64,000 nt of DNA from RFSX01 sp964495785 (GCA_964495785.1 CAZBXL010000001.1:62001-126000), one strand, 5' to 3'; counted from the stretch's first letter, positions 18,469 through 27,977 are shown. A program made the numbers and translations. The notes: generated from the sequence alone by a model not told the origin.

Positions 18469-20433
18469 CTATTTGATAAGCGTTATATGTCCCGTTTCAT
18501 TTGATATAAATCCATTAATGGAATACTGAATCTGGTAAACGTAGACACCTTGTAAGGACTCTTCATTGTCAAAGAAGCCCTGCCAGAGCTCATCAATTGA
18601 GAATGATTCGAATGCAAGATTTCCCCATCTATCATATATTCTCATGTTAAATTCTGTAATGCTCCCTAAACAAGGACTACCTAAAGCAAATTCTTGATTA
18701 ACAGCAGCAGTAGCTGACTTAGAGAAAATATTAGGTACATACAGAGGGCAAGTGTACTCGATCTGAATACTGTCAGAAACAAAGCAGCCATTCTCATCCG
18801 TAATAGTGTAGTATAGACTTGAGAGCTCTATGTCTGGCGAGATAGTGATCTCAGTGCACGTATTGCAAGACACCAGACTCTCAGGAGTCCAGAGAATCGA
18901 AGAATTGCTTTCTATACTAATTTCTAAATTGATATCCTCCGTTATATCTATTTCCAAGCTACTGGGTATGTTATCGGTAGAGATTGGAGTAACGACATCA
19001 ATTTCAAAAATATACATGGTATCACATCCAATTTGAGCATCAAGAACTATTGTATCTATGACGGGCTCTGAATAGGGTATTCCATTGATAGATACTGATT
19101 CATTAGGGCACAATATGAAAGAATCTGACCTCTGTTCAAGTTCTGTAATGCTAAGTTCTATGTCAACTATAGAGTCGCAGTCGTTAGCAGATGTAAGCGT
19201 CACCTGACCTATTCTTTTATCTGTATTAAAAACCTCACCACCTACTACTATGGAGTCATTAGCACATATAGTTTCATTAAGAATAAAGGCACTATTGGGT
19301 TTGAAGAATAAGTCAATATTAATTATAGAATCGCATCCATTTGCAGAAGGTATTATTTCTTGACCTGTGGTGTTATCTTCATCATAGATATTCCCATTTA
19401 TAATGGTAGAGAAACTATCATCTTCACATCCGTCATGAAATATATCAATGACACTGTTAGCTAAGGGGCTTATTACCGTTGTCACGATGCTATCACAAAG
19501 ATCAATTGTAAGAAGTGTATCTACATAAACACCCGGAGTCATCACGTTGTCTCCGCCTGGCAAAATATATACATCATTAGGACAGAGGTCTACATTTGTA
19601 GTTGTATTCGTAGAATTCACAATAGAGCAGCCTAATGCAAAAATATTAGCAACTAATCTATCATTGTTATTATTAATATTTGGTCCATCAGAAACTTGCC
19701 CTGCAAAATTACCACAGAATACTCCAATGTCTCCAATGATGATATCATTGGTAGCATTGTCAAGTACGAATGTAGGAAGCTTGTTGTCATCTATACCTAA
19801 AACTTCAAATCCTGTCGTAGGGCCTTCCCGAATCACACCTTGGTAGGTTCCTCCTTGACTAAAACTTGGTACATTACCAAAAGGTCCATTAAATATTGCT
19901 TCACCTAGCTGATTACCATTTGAGATATTAGGATTTTCATTTCCATTTTGAATATCATATCCCCATACAGCGGCTTCAGCTTGAGTCGTAATAACTAAGT
20001 TTCGTGTTGACTTCAAAGACCAATCTCTAATTTGATTAAGGATATTATTAGGAATAGAGGTAACATCGCCGGTAATGCCACCAGTCAATGTATCGATAAT
20101 AAAATTACCTGTAAATATTATATCACAACTACTTTGTTCTATATAGTCTACTGTAACGTCTTCAGTTAGAGGAAGTAATTGTATAGGACATTCTACAACC
20201 CCAAACTCACCGAAGTTATTTGTGTTGTTCAATTTTCTCGCAAGAGCATCATCCATTAATCTTCCGTCTAATGTATATCCACAACCATTGCTGTTTGGGT
20301 TAGCCTGACAATAAATAGCGTCTGGTAGAAAACAGATTGTTATCTCTAATTGATCACAATCATTCTGTCCATGGACTATGCCATTGCACATAAGTAAGCC
20401 TATGACGATAAATATAAGTTGTGATATTTTCAC
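18469..20433 (-). CDS. Large surface protein with CDSI repeats and T9SS type B (gliding-motility) C-terminal domain
   Basis: A 654-residue exported protein starting at GTG 20433, with signal peptide ending VHGQ (about residue 23). Residues 24-280 form a cysteine-containing domain I cannot name. Residues about 281-481 are four degenerate repeats, each starting with C-x-(N/D)-(D/E) and ending in a CDSI or CDTM signature. The C-terminal 90 residues match the gliding-motility-associated type B domain: PNIFS, MRIYDRWGN, W-x-G and GVYVYQI. It is expected to be exported by the type IX system and attached at the surface. An adhesin role is inferred from the architecture. Confidence 0.88.
   Translation of the reverse strand: MKISQLIFIVIGLLMCNGIVHGQNDCDQLEITICFLPDAIYCQANPNSNGCGYTLDGRLMDDALARKLNNTNNFGEFGVVECPIQLLPLTEDVTVDYIEQSSCDIIFTGNFIIDTLTGGITGDVTSIPNNILNQIRDWSLKSTRNLVITTQAEAAVWGYDIQNGNENPNISNGNQLGEAIFNGPFGNVPSFSQGGTYQGVIREGPTTGFEVLGIDDNKLPTFVLDNATNDIIIGDIGVFCGNFAGQVSDGPNINNNNDRLVANIFALGCSIVNSTNTTTNVDLCPNDVYILPGGDNVMTPGVYVDTLLTIDLCDSIVTTVISPLANSVIDIFHDGCEDDSFSTIINGNIYDEDNTTGQEIIPSANGCDSIINIDLFFKPNSAFILNETICANDSIVVGGEVFNTDKRIGQVTLTSANDCDSIVDIELSITELEQRSDSFILCPNESVSINGIPYSEPVIDTIVLDAQIGCDTMYIFEIDVVTPISTDNIPSSLEIDITEDINLEISIESNSSILWTPESLVSCNTCTEITISPDIELSSLYYTITDENGCFVSDSIQIEYTCPLYVPNIFSKSATAAVNQEFALGSPCLGSITEFNMRIYDRWGNLAFESFSIDELWQGFFDNEESLQGVYVYQIQYSINGFISNETGHITLIK
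18990..19595 (-). repeat. Four tandem degenerate protein repeats with CDSI signature
   Basis: Within the type B cargo protein, units at about residues 281-320, 335-373, 389-428 and 440-481 share an opening Cys-x-Asn/Asp-Asp/Glu, a central Gly-x-x-Tyr/Phe turn and a closing Cys-Asp-Ser-Ile (or Cys-Asp-Thr-Met). The paired cysteines in each unit could form a disulphide outside the cell. DNA identity between units is low, so they are old duplications. Confidence 0.7.
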
Positions 20434-20872
20434 TTATTGAAGATAAAGTTAGTAATCAAATTTTCTGTCTTGATTGAAGATTAAAGACAATTATTAGAAT
20501 AATTTTCAGATATCTATGTTGGCGCTTTCATCCAGAAAGACAAAGCTGTTAATAAGAAGATCAATTATATATTATTTTAACACTTTTCTTTACTGGAGTA
20601 GATATTAATAAGTATTAACCTATACACTCAATAGGTCACAATCATAGAGTATAGGATTTTTTAGATTACATAAGAAGAAGATAAAGTAATATTGAATATG
20701 GCCTCATAGTTGAGGATCATTGACCAATGTAGTTGGATAGAGTTTTTATCAACTTATTCTTTTGGTTCTTAGTTTTTATTAGCTAATCTATGTTATGTTC
20801 ACTAATGGTTAGATGTGTAGTGTTCTTCTGCTATGAAACAATAGTCTCATTATTGAAGTTGAATAACTATCT
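20434..20872. other. Gene-free stretch with a hairpin and T-run
   Basis: This 439-base region lies between two divergent genes. It contains no credible open frame. The notable part is the set of overlapping inverted repeats at 20618-20662, described separately. I see no perfect TAnnTTTG promoter on either strand. Confidence 0.55.
20618..20662 (+). promoter_or_regulatory. Terminator-like hairpin with competing upstream hairpin
   Basis: CCTATACACTC (20619-20629) can pair with GAGTATAGG (20647-20655), with a one- or two-base bulge, and six T follow at 20657-20662. The same left arm can instead pair with ATAGGT (20631-20636) through ACCTAT (20618-20623). The two pairings exclude each other, as in an attenuator. 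The nearest downstream plus-strand gene starts 210 bases later. No transcript is proven. Confidence 0.35.
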
Positions 20873-22306
20873 ATGAAAATTCTTCTAACAGGTGTTACTG
20901 GATATATTGGCAAAAGGTTACTCCCAGTTCTCATTGAGCAGGGCTACGAGGTCATATGTTGTGTAAGAGATAAGAGGAGATTTAGACCTATAAAGTCTAT
21001 CATGTCTAAGATCCAAGTTATAGAGATAGATCTGTTAGATGCATCATCGCTACATAAAATTCCCAAAGATATAAATGGTGCTTATTATCTCGTACATAGT
21101 ATGAGTTCCAGTGAAGATTATTCTACGCTTGAATTAGAGTGTGCCCATAATTTCAGAAAGGCCTTATCAACTACTAGCGTAGAACATGTCATTTATTTGA
21201 GTGGTATTGTTAATGATTCTAACTTATCTAAACATCTACAATCAAGAAAAAATGTAGAACTGGAATTAGCGAAAGGGGATTACAATTTTACAACATTGAG
21301 AGCAGGTATTATTATAGGTTCTGGGTCTGCATCATTTGAGATCATCAGAGACTTGGTAGAGAAACTTCCAGTTATGATCGCTCCTAAATGGCTCAAGACT
21401 AAATGCCAACCTATAGGGATTACTGACGTCTTATCATTTCTTTCTAAAACGCTTTTCAAAAAAGAAACCTATAATAATAGCTACGATATAGGGGGAACAG
21501 ACGTACTTAGTTATAAGGACATGCTACTTGAGTTTTCTCATGTGAGACATCTTAATCGGCGTATATACATCGTTCCGGTAATGACGCCAAAGTTATCTTC
21601 TTACTGGTTGTATTTTGTAACATCCACCTCCTATAATTTAGCACAATCACTTGTAGACAGTATGAAGGTAGAAGTGATATGTCGTGATGATAAACTTAAA
21701 GACATATTGGGTATTCAGCCCATTAGTTATAAGGAGGCATTAGAAAAAGCATTCCTCAAGATCGAAGCTAATCAGATAGTCTCTAGTTGGAAAGACGCTT
21801 ATGTCAGTAGTGGTTTCTCCATGAATATATCAGATTATATCGAGGTCCCTTCTTATGGCTGTCTTAAGGATAAGAGATCGCGACAATATGAAGATAGACA
21901 AGCATGTATAGATAAGATATGGAGAATCGGTGGCAAGACAGGATGGTATTATGGTACCTGGCTGTGGCAGATAAGAGGCTATATGGATAAGCTCGCTGGT
22001 GGGGTAGGACTAAGAAGAGGAAGGACTAATATTGATAGAATTGATGCTGGAGATACATTAGATTTCTGGCGAGTCCTTTATGCTAACAAGACAGAAGGCA
22101 GACTGCTACTCTATGCAGAGATGAAGCTACCAGGAGAGGCATGGTTGGAGTTTAAGATCGTGGAGGATAAACTTTTTCAGACAGCCACATTCAGACCTTT
22201 AGGTTTGTTAGGGAGACTCTACTGGTATGCAGTACTGCCTTTTCATGGTTTTATATTTAATGGGATGCTGGAGGCATTAACCACGTCAGAAGAACCTTTA
22301 GCTTAA
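20873..22306 (+). CDS. NAD(P)-binding SDR with C-terminal DUF2867 domain
   Basis: A 477-residue two-part protein. The N-terminal 290 residues form an extended short-chain dehydrogenase/NmrA-like Rossmann fold with GVTGYIGKRL (7-16) and a CVRD segment after strand 2. It is related to YbjT-like proteins rather than to classical YxxxK enzymes. Residues about 310-477 match DUF2867 in style (KTGWYYGTWLWQIRG and a closing LPFHGFIFNGM). Fusions of these two parts are common in bacteria, but the substrate is not established. It is monocistronic with a long upstream region. Confidence 0.85.
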   Translation: MKILLTGVTGYIGKRLLPVLIEQGYEVICCVRDKRRFRPIKSIMSKIQVIEIDLLDASSLHKIPKDINGAYYLVHSMSSSEDYSTLELECAHNFRKALSTTSVEHVIYLSGIVNDSNLSKHLQSRKNVELELAKGDYNFTTLRAGIIIGSGSASFEIIRDLVEKLPVMIAPKWLKTKCQPIGITDVLSFLSKTLFKKETYNNSYDIGGTDVLSYKDMLLEFSHVRHLNRRIYIVPVMTPKLSSYWLYFVTSTSYNLAQSLVDSMKVEVICRDDKLKDILGIQPISYKEALEKAFLKIEANQIVSSWKDAYVSSGFSMNISDYIEVPSYGCLKDKRSRQYEDRQACIDKIWRIGGKTGWYYGTWLWQIRGYMDKLAGGVGLRRGRTNIDRIDAGDTLDFWRVLYANKTEGRLLLYAEMKLPGEAWLEFKIVEDKLFQTATFRPLGLLGRLYWYAVLPFHGFIFNGMLEALTTSEEPLA

Positions 22307-22433
22307 TGACATAGCTAAATAGATTAATAAGCCACGGTATTTAGATTTTGGTCAAATCTTTGTTAAAATATAGAGTAGTTGAAATTATTCCCTCACTATT
22401 ATCGTCATTTGCATTAACAGATACTATATATAC

Positions 22434-22901
22434 ATGAAGATCCTTACAACTCTAATTCTAACTCTATTTACAGTGTCGCTAAGTATAGGACAAACTTTTC
22501 CAAGCAGCCGTGCTGAATTAGATTCTGTCTATGCGGCTAATATAAAGATGAGTAAACTCTATGGTGTGTATATTCCTAAGGATACAGATGATGCTATAGA
22601 TCGACTCAATAAAATGACACCTCCTGATGCAATTGAAAAATTTAAAAATGCCCCAGACGAAATAGAGGTAAGTCGTAAATTAAAAATGGGCATAGGCCGT
22701 TGGATGATCCTTAATTGGAATTTTGAAGAAGGATCGCGACTCTCACATTACCTGAAGCAACAAGGACTACTGCATCCAGAAGATATGTCACAGTACCTTA
22801 TGAGAGTATACTATCGTCGATTAAACAATCTGCCAGATAATTCAGAAGCTATAATTGAAGAACTCTCTATAGCGAGAAAAGAAACTGTCCGTAAGAAATA
22901 A
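22434..22901 (+). CDS. Small secreted DUF6794 family protein
   Basis: A 155-residue protein with signal peptide ending SIGQ (residue 20). The mature part carries the DUF6794-like pattern: IPKDTDDAIDRLN near residue 48, GRWMILNWNFEEGSRLSHYL near 90-110 and LLHPEDMSQ near 115, then an RRLN segment. Function unknown. The signal sequence argues for a periplasmic or outer-membrane location. It stands alone, without close operon partners. Confidence 0.72.
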   Translation: MKILTTLILTLFTVSLSIGQTFPSSRAELDSVYAANIKMSKLYGVYIPKDTDDAIDRLNKMTPPDAIEKFKNAPDEIEVSRKLKMGIGRWMILNWNFEEGSRLSHYLKQQGLLHPEDMSQYLMRVYYRRLNNLPDNSEAIIEELSIARKETVRKK

Positions 22902-23100
22902 ATTATTTCTATCTATCAAATCAGTAAGTTGCGGTGTGCATTACGATCTTCTAAACGAACATTTTTTGTTCAGGGATGTAGATAGTTATACGTCAAATCA
23001 TGAGGTGTAATTGGTATGCATTTTAAAATATACCACTTGACATTGATCATGAAATAATCTTCCTTTACACACTTTTTCCATAAGATTACAAATGAAATTC

Positions 23101-23108
23101 TACATTTG
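23101..23108 (+). promoter_or_regulatory. Putative -7 element of the topA promoter
   Basis: TACATTTG matches the TAnnTTTG consensus exactly, 42 bases before the topA start codon. I do not see a clear TTTG-like -33 element at 19-21 bases upstream, so only the -7 box is supported. Confidence 0.45.
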
Positions 23109-23150
23109 TACTTTATTAGATGAGTAACATCACATGAAAATATACACTGG

Positions 23151-25769
23151 ATGCCAAAGAAATTATTAATAGTAGAGTCCCCTGCTAAAGCAAAGACCAT
23201 CAATAAGTATTTAGGAGAAGACTTTATTGTAAAATCAAGTTACGGACATATCAGAGACCTGGATAAAGGCAACAAGGGTATAGATAAAGAGAATAATTTT
23301 ACTCCAAAGTATGTCGTCCAAGACAATAAAATTAGAGTCGTCAATGAGCTCAAAAGTACTCTCAAGAAATGTAATGAAGTATGGCTCGCAACGGATGAGG
23401 ATCGTGAGGGAGAAGCTATATCATGGCACCTTTGCGAGGTATTAGACTTAGATCCAGAAGTTACTAAACGTATAGTATTTAGAGAAATCACAGAGAAAGC
23501 GATTAAGTCAGCTGTCAAAACCCCTCGACTTGTAGACCAAAATATGGTCGATGCACAACAAGCTCGTAGAGTATTGGACAGACTTGTTGGATTTGAGTTG
23601 TCAGAAATCTTATGGAGAAAAGTCAAAGGAAAACTTTCAGCAGGTAGAGTACAATCTGTCGCCGTTAAGTTAATCGTAGAAAGAGAAAGAGAGATTCAGA
23701 ATTTTACAGCTGCCGGATACTATAAGGTAACTGCTGTCTTCTTAGTAAAGAATGACAAAGGCCAGACTGTAGAGTTAAAGGCTGATCATAATAATAGATT
23801 AGATACTAAAGAAGAGGCAGAAAAATTACTTGAAAGTCTTAAAGGGACTAAGTATAATATCAATGATATAAAAGTTAAGCCCACAAAAAGAAAGCCTGCT
23901 CCTCCATTTACAACATCGACGTTACAACAAGAGGCGAGTCGAAAGCTTTATTTTTCTGTAAACAGAACAATGGGTGCCGCTCAGAAACTCTACGAGCAAG
24001 GACTTATCACATATATGAGAACTGACTCTACAAGCTTAAGTCAGACTGCTACAGATAGTATAAGTTCGCAAATTAAGAAAGCTTACGGCGAGAATTATTC
24101 TCAGTTTAGAAAATTCAAAAGTAAAGACTCTAATGCTCAAGAAGCTCACGAAGCTATAAGACCAACTAACATAGAAGTAGAAAATGCTCCTGTCGATGAT
24201 GACTTAGCTAAGTTATATAATCTGATATGGAAGAGGACTATCGCCAGTCAGATGTCAGATGCACAATTAGAAAAAACAACTGTAGACATTGTATCAGAAA
24301 ACAACACTTTATTTCAGGCTAAGGGAGAGGTGTTGAAATTTGATGGTTTTCTTAAAGTCTATATGGAATCTAAAGATGATGACGAAGAAGACGAAGATAC
24401 TAAAGGGATACTGCCACCATTATCTGTAGGACAACAATTAGACTTAGACAACGTCAAGGCAACAGAAAGATTTACTCGGGCTCCAGCCAGATTTACAGAA
24501 GCTTCACTTGTCAAAAAACTCGAAGAATTAGGTATAGGAAGACCTTCTACATATGCCCCTACGATCACTAAAATAATGGAGAAAGGCAGAGGCTATGTAA
24601 CTAAAGAGAGTAGAGAAGGAGAGGAGAGATCTTACAATGTGTTGATACTTAAGAATGACAATGTAGACAGCACTTTAGAGACAGAAATAACTGGTTCTAC
24701 AAGTAATAGGCTTTATGCTTCTGATCTCGGTATGCTGGTTGTGGATTTTCTAAGTAAGCACTTTGATGAGATAATGAACTATAGCTTTACAGCTGACGTA
24801 GAAAATAAATTAGATCAAATCGCCAACGGATCTGAGAACTGGCAAGAAATGATAAGTGACTTCTATGGTCCATTCCACGAGACTGTAGAGAAGACTATAG
24901 AAACCGCAGAACGTGCCAAAGGTAGAAGAGAGCTCGGTGTAGATCCTGCGTCAGGACATACAGTCCTCGTACAGATGACAAGATATGGTCCGGCTGTACA
25001 GATAGGTACAGTAGAAGAGGTCGGCGAAGAAGGTAAGCCACGATTTGCAGGCCTGAGAGTAGGGCAGTCGATGGAAACTATCACATATGAGGACGCTATG
25101 GAGCTCTTCAAGCTACCTATGGACTTAGGAGAATATAAGGGAGAGATGGTTAGTGTCAATACTGGAAGATATGGTCCTTATATCAAATTCCAAGATAAAT
25201 TTATCTCTCTACCGAAAGGTGAAGATCCGATGACGTTCCCATTCGAGAGAGCTAAAGAATTAGTTGACGAAAGGTTAGAAGCAGATAAGCCATTAGGTAC
25301 TTACAAGGGATTAGATATTCAAAAAGGAAAAGGAAGATTTGGTCCATATCTGAAATGGAACGAATTATTCATCAATATTCCTAAAAGATATGACTCTGAT
25401 AATCTTAGTCAAGATGATATGTTTGAACTTATAGCTGCTAAAGAAGAAAAAGAAGCTAACAGATATATCCAACAATGGCCAGAAGATAAGATTGCTCTAG
25501 AGAATGGAAGATGGGGTCCTTTTATTAGATATAAAAAGAAGTCTTATAAGCTTCCGCGAAAAGAAGATGGTGAACGATATGATGCTGAAGAAGCTAAAGC
25601 AACTTTTGATATTGAGTCCATTAAGAAAATCTTATTAGAAGAAGGAGCTACTGGTGTAAAATTAGCTGGAGATAAAAAAGCTGCCGCCAAGAAGAAACTT
25701 AAAGCGAAAGCTAAAGCTAAAGCTAAACCAAAGGCAAAAGCTAAGGCAAAACCTAAAGCTAAAAAGTAG
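23151..25769 (+). CDS. topA: DNA topoisomerase I
   Basis: Type IA topoisomerase that relaxes negative supercoils. The 872 residues comprise a TOPRIM domain with IVESPAKAKTI (7-17) and the metal motif D82-E83-D84 ... E88, the central gate domains, and the active-site Tyr288 in GLITYMRTDST. Three C-terminal topoisomerase repeats follow, each with a GR(Y/F/W)GP motif. It has no CxxC zinc ribbons, unlike E. coli TopA. The last 25 residues are an Ala-Lys tail with interspersed Pro, probably a flexible DNA-binding tail. It ends eight bases from the convergent lpxB. Confidence 0.97.
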   Translation: MPKKLLIVESPAKAKTINKYLGEDFIVKSSYGHIRDLDKGNKGIDKENNFTPKYVVQDNKIRVVNELKSTLKKCNEVWLATDEDREGEAISWHLCEVLDLDPEVTKRIVFREITEKAIKSAVKTPRLVDQNMVDAQQARRVLDRLVGFELSEILWRKVKGKLSAGRVQSVAVKLIVEREREIQNFTAAGYYKVTAVFLVKNDKGQTVELKADHNNRLDTKEEAEKLLESLKGTKYNINDIKVKPTKRKPAPPFTTSTLQQEASRKLYFSVNRTMGAAQKLYEQGLITYMRTDSTSLSQTATDSISSQIKKAYGENYSQFRKFKSKDSNAQEAHEAIRPTNIEVENAPVDDDLAKLYNLIWKRTIASQMSDAQLEKTTVDIVSENNTLFQAKGEVLKFDGFLKVYMESKDDDEEDEDTKGILPPLSVGQQLDLDNVKATERFTRAPARFTEASLVKKLEELGIGRPSTYAPTITKIMEKGRGYVTKESREGEERSYNVLILKNDNVDSTLETEITGSTSNRLYASDLGMLVVDFLSKHFDEIMNYSFTADVENKLDQIANGSENWQEMISDFYGPFHETVEKTIETAERAKGRRELGVDPASGHTVLVQMTRYGPAVQIGTVEEVGEEGKPRFAGLRVGQSMETITYEDAMELFKLPMDLGEYKGEMVSVNTGRYGPYIKFQDKFISLPKGEDPMTFPFERAKELVDERLEADKPLGTYKGLDIQKGKGRFGPYLKWNELFINIPKRYDSDNLSQDDMFELIAAKEEKEANRYIQQWPEDKIALENGRWGPFIRYKKKSYKLPRKEDGERYDAEEAKATFDIESIKKILLEEGATGVKLAGDKKAAAKKKLKAKAKAKAKPKAKAKAKPKAKK
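25690..25766 (+). repeat. Lys-Ala codon repeat in the topA tail
   Basis: The end of topA is built from repeated GCT AAA / GCA AAA-type codons, giving an alternating Ala-Lys sequence with periodic Pro-Lys. Synonymous variation breaks exact repetition. The tract is a likely site of length variation between strains. Confidence 0.7.
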
Positions 25770-25777
25770 AAAAAGAT

Positions 25778-26869
25778 TTATAACTGTATAAATGTATTGT
25801 AGATATCTGCTGCAACTCTTTGTGATGTGCTACCATCACCGAGTTCTGCTCTGATCTTTCTATATTCACTATATATATTTTCTATTTTTTCAGGTATTAA
25901 AAGCTGCTCTACAGCTTCTTCCAATGCCAAAATATTAAAAGCATCCTGAAGCAATTCTGTAACAACTTCTTTTTGAGCTATTAGATTTACAAGAGATATA
26001 TATTCAGTCTTGACTAATCGTTTTCCTATAGCAAAACTAATTTGGCTTGTCTTATACACCACAACTTGTGGTACTCCATGTAATGCTAATTCTAATGTCG
26101 TTGTTCCACTCGAGGCTATGGCTATATCAATCTCCTGCATCACTTGATAAGAGGCGTCGTACCGTATGTCTATATGTGCAGCATAATTTTTAATGTGTTC
26201 TAAGTAGAACTCTTTCTTAATATGACTCAGGCCAGCTATGACAAATGCATATTCAGGATGAGCCATAGCAAATTCCATCATGATTGGTAGATGCTTTTTG
26301 ATTTCTTGTTTGCGGCTACCCGGAAAGAGACCTATTTTAGTGACTGACTCAGAAGGTGCTTTTTGAGTTCCTATTTCTTCTAATAAGGGATGACCATGAT
26401 ATATACATGGCGTATCAAGATTTTTATAGAAGTCTCTTTCAAATGGAAGTATTACAAAAAATAAGTCGGCATAGCTTCTGAGGATTTTATGCCTATTTTC
26501 CTTCCATGCCCATAGCTGTGGTGAGATATAATAGACGGTATTGTAACCTTCTTTTTTACACCATTCACACATTCTTAAGTTGAATCCTGGATAATCTAAA
26601 AATATGACGACATCAGGAGTGTATTCTTTGATCGTATATTTTGCAAATCGAAACAACTCCTTGATAACAAATATGTTAGCCGCCACCTCTAAAAAGCCCA
26701 TGAACGAAGTCTCTTTTATTGACTTTAATTGACCAGTCGATTGAGCATTCATCTTAGGTCCACCCCAAAATCTAAATTGAGCATCCTTATCTATTAGTTG
26801 GAGTCTTGCAATGAGTTGACTACCATATAGATCACCAGAGGCCTCACCAGCTATGATGTAGTATTTCAT
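25778..26869 (-). CDS. lpxB: Lipid-A-disaccharide synthase
   Basis: GT19 enzyme that joins UDP-diacylglucosamine and lipid X to make the lipid A disaccharide on the inner membrane. The 363 residues begin YYIIAGEASGDLYGSQLI, the family N-terminus. They also contain GxxGFLEVAAN in the acceptor region, ISPQLWAWKENR (about 120-130), GLFPGSRKQEI (about 185-195) and SSGTTTLELAL (about 255-265). Slightly short but intact. It is the third gene of surE-hypothetical-lpxB, with a 13-base gap after the small membrane protein. Confidence 0.96.
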   Translation of the reverse strand: MKYYIIAGEASGDLYGSQLIARLQLIDKDAQFRFWGGPKMNAQSTGQLKSIKETSFMGFLEVAANIFVIKELFRFAKYTIKEYTPDVVIFLDYPGFNLRMCEWCKKEGYNTVYYISPQLWAWKENRHKILRSYADLFFVILPFERDFYKNLDTPCIYHGHPLLEEIGTQKAPSESVTKIGLFPGSRKQEIKKHLPIMMEFAMAHPEYAFVIAGLSHIKKEFYLEHIKNYAAHIDIRYDASYQVMQEIDIAIASSGTTTLELALHGVPQVVVYKTSQISFAIGKRLVKTEYISLVNLIAQKEVVTELLQDAFNILALEEAVEQLLIPEKIENIYSEYRKIRAELGDGSTSQRVAADIYNTFIQL

Positions 26870-26882
26870 AAGATTGGATTAA

Positions 26883-27200
26883 CTAAGACCCAATGAGTGC
26901 TTGGCCAAAGTTGATAAACCAAATGCCGCAATAAATGAAAGTGGCAATCAGGACTCCTTTTACAGTCTTTAATATATATCGGTTGTTGAGAAGCTGTATG
27001 GGAATAATGTTAGTACATATTCCTATGAGTGCAAGAGTCCTCAGTCTCTTTCCAGAACTACCTGCAGAGACGGCATCCATTAATCCTTGATTGGTAAGAA
27101 ACTCAAACAAAATCTCTACTAAATAAAAACCAAGTATCGGGAAGGTAGCACCTATCATGAGCCCCATCCAGATACTGTCATTTTCTTTAAATATTCTCAT
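26883..27200 (-). CDS. Small conserved-looking membrane protein between surE and lpxB
   Basis: A 105-residue protein with about three hydrophobic segments: around residues 12-34, 55-70 and 80-98. No motif is recognised. It lies 12 bases after surE and 13 before lpxB, so it is probably cotranscribed with both. Its placement beside lpxB suggests, but does not show, an envelope role. Confidence 0.7.
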   Translation of the reverse strand: MRIFKENDSIWMGLMIGATFPILGFYLVEILFEFLTNQGLMDAVSAGSSGKRLRTLALIGICTNIIPIQLLNNRYILKTVKGVLIATFIYCGIWFINFGQALIGS

Positions 27201-27212
27201 CTTATTTATTGT

Positions 27213-27977
27213 CTAAGATTCAAGATAAGAAAGTTTTTTGACCTTACTATAGTCCGTAAGATCATGCTGTGATGGGACTATAGAGACATAGCCGTTCTTT
27301 AAGGCATGTAAGTCAGTGTCTTCTGCATAATCTCCTTTGGTAAATTCTCCATCTAACCAGTAGTAAACACCGCCTCTTGGATCTGTATTTTCTTTATAGT
27401 CTTCTACCCATTTACCCTCGCCTTGTCTACAGACCTTCATGCCTCTTATATCTGCAGTCGGTAACTTTGGGATATTGACATTGAGTAGAATTCCTTGTTG
27501 CTCTTCTTTGAGCATTTTTTTTATCAGTATTTCTCCAAAGTGCTGAGCAGCACTAAAGTCTGCTTCGAATGAAAAATCAAGTAAAGAGAATCCGATAGAA
27601 TTAATGCCTTCTATACTGGCTTCCATAGCCGCAGACATTGTACCACTGTATAATATATTTAGAGCTGCATTACTACCATGGTTGACTCCGGAGACACATA
27701 GGTCTATAGTCTGGTCCTTAAGTAGAATATTCTTAGCGAGCTTGACACAATCTACAGGTGTACCAGAGCACGCGTATGATAATACTCCTTCAAATTGATC
27801 GACCTTCTTAAGTCTAAGTGGAGAGGTAATCGTAATAGCATGACCTTGCCCAGATTGAGGTGAATCTGGAGCCACAACTATTGGAGTCCCTATTTTTTTT
27901 ACCACTTCCACGAGAGCTTCTATGCCTGGAGCAAATATCCCATCATCGTTCGTCACTAAAATCAGAGGTTTTTCCAT
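27213..27977 (-). CDS. surE: 5'/3'-nucleotidase SurE
   Basis: Metal-dependent nucleoside monophosphate phosphatase, cytoplasmic. The 254-residue sequence has the SurE signature ILVTNDDG (6-13), with Asp11 and Asp12 as metal ligands. APDSPQSGQGHAIT follows at about residues 36-50, and SGVNHGSN (about 93-100) supplies the metal-binding Asn. It is normal length and the first gene of the unit leading to lpxB. Confidence 0.96.
   Translation of the reverse strand: MEKPLILVTNDDGIFAPGIEALVEVVKKIGTPIVVAPDSPQSGQGHAITITSPLRLKKVDQFEGVLSYACSGTPVDCVKLAKNILLKDQTIDLCVSGVNHGSNAALNILYSGTMSAAMEASIEGINSIGFSLLDFSFEADFSAAQHFGEILIKKMLKEEQQGILLNVNIPKLPTADIRGMKVCRQGEGKWVEDYKENTDPRGGVYYWLDGEFTKGDYAEDTDLHALKNGYVSIVPSQHDLTDYSKVKKLSYLES

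Noticed and set aside
22970..23203. 77-codon minus-strand frame overlapping the topA start
   Set aside because: Covers the topA promoter and N-terminus, with no recognisable features.
24863..25159. 98-codon minus-strand frame inside topA
   Set aside because: Antisense to a highly conserved coding region; Ser/Pro-rich text is typical of shadow frames.
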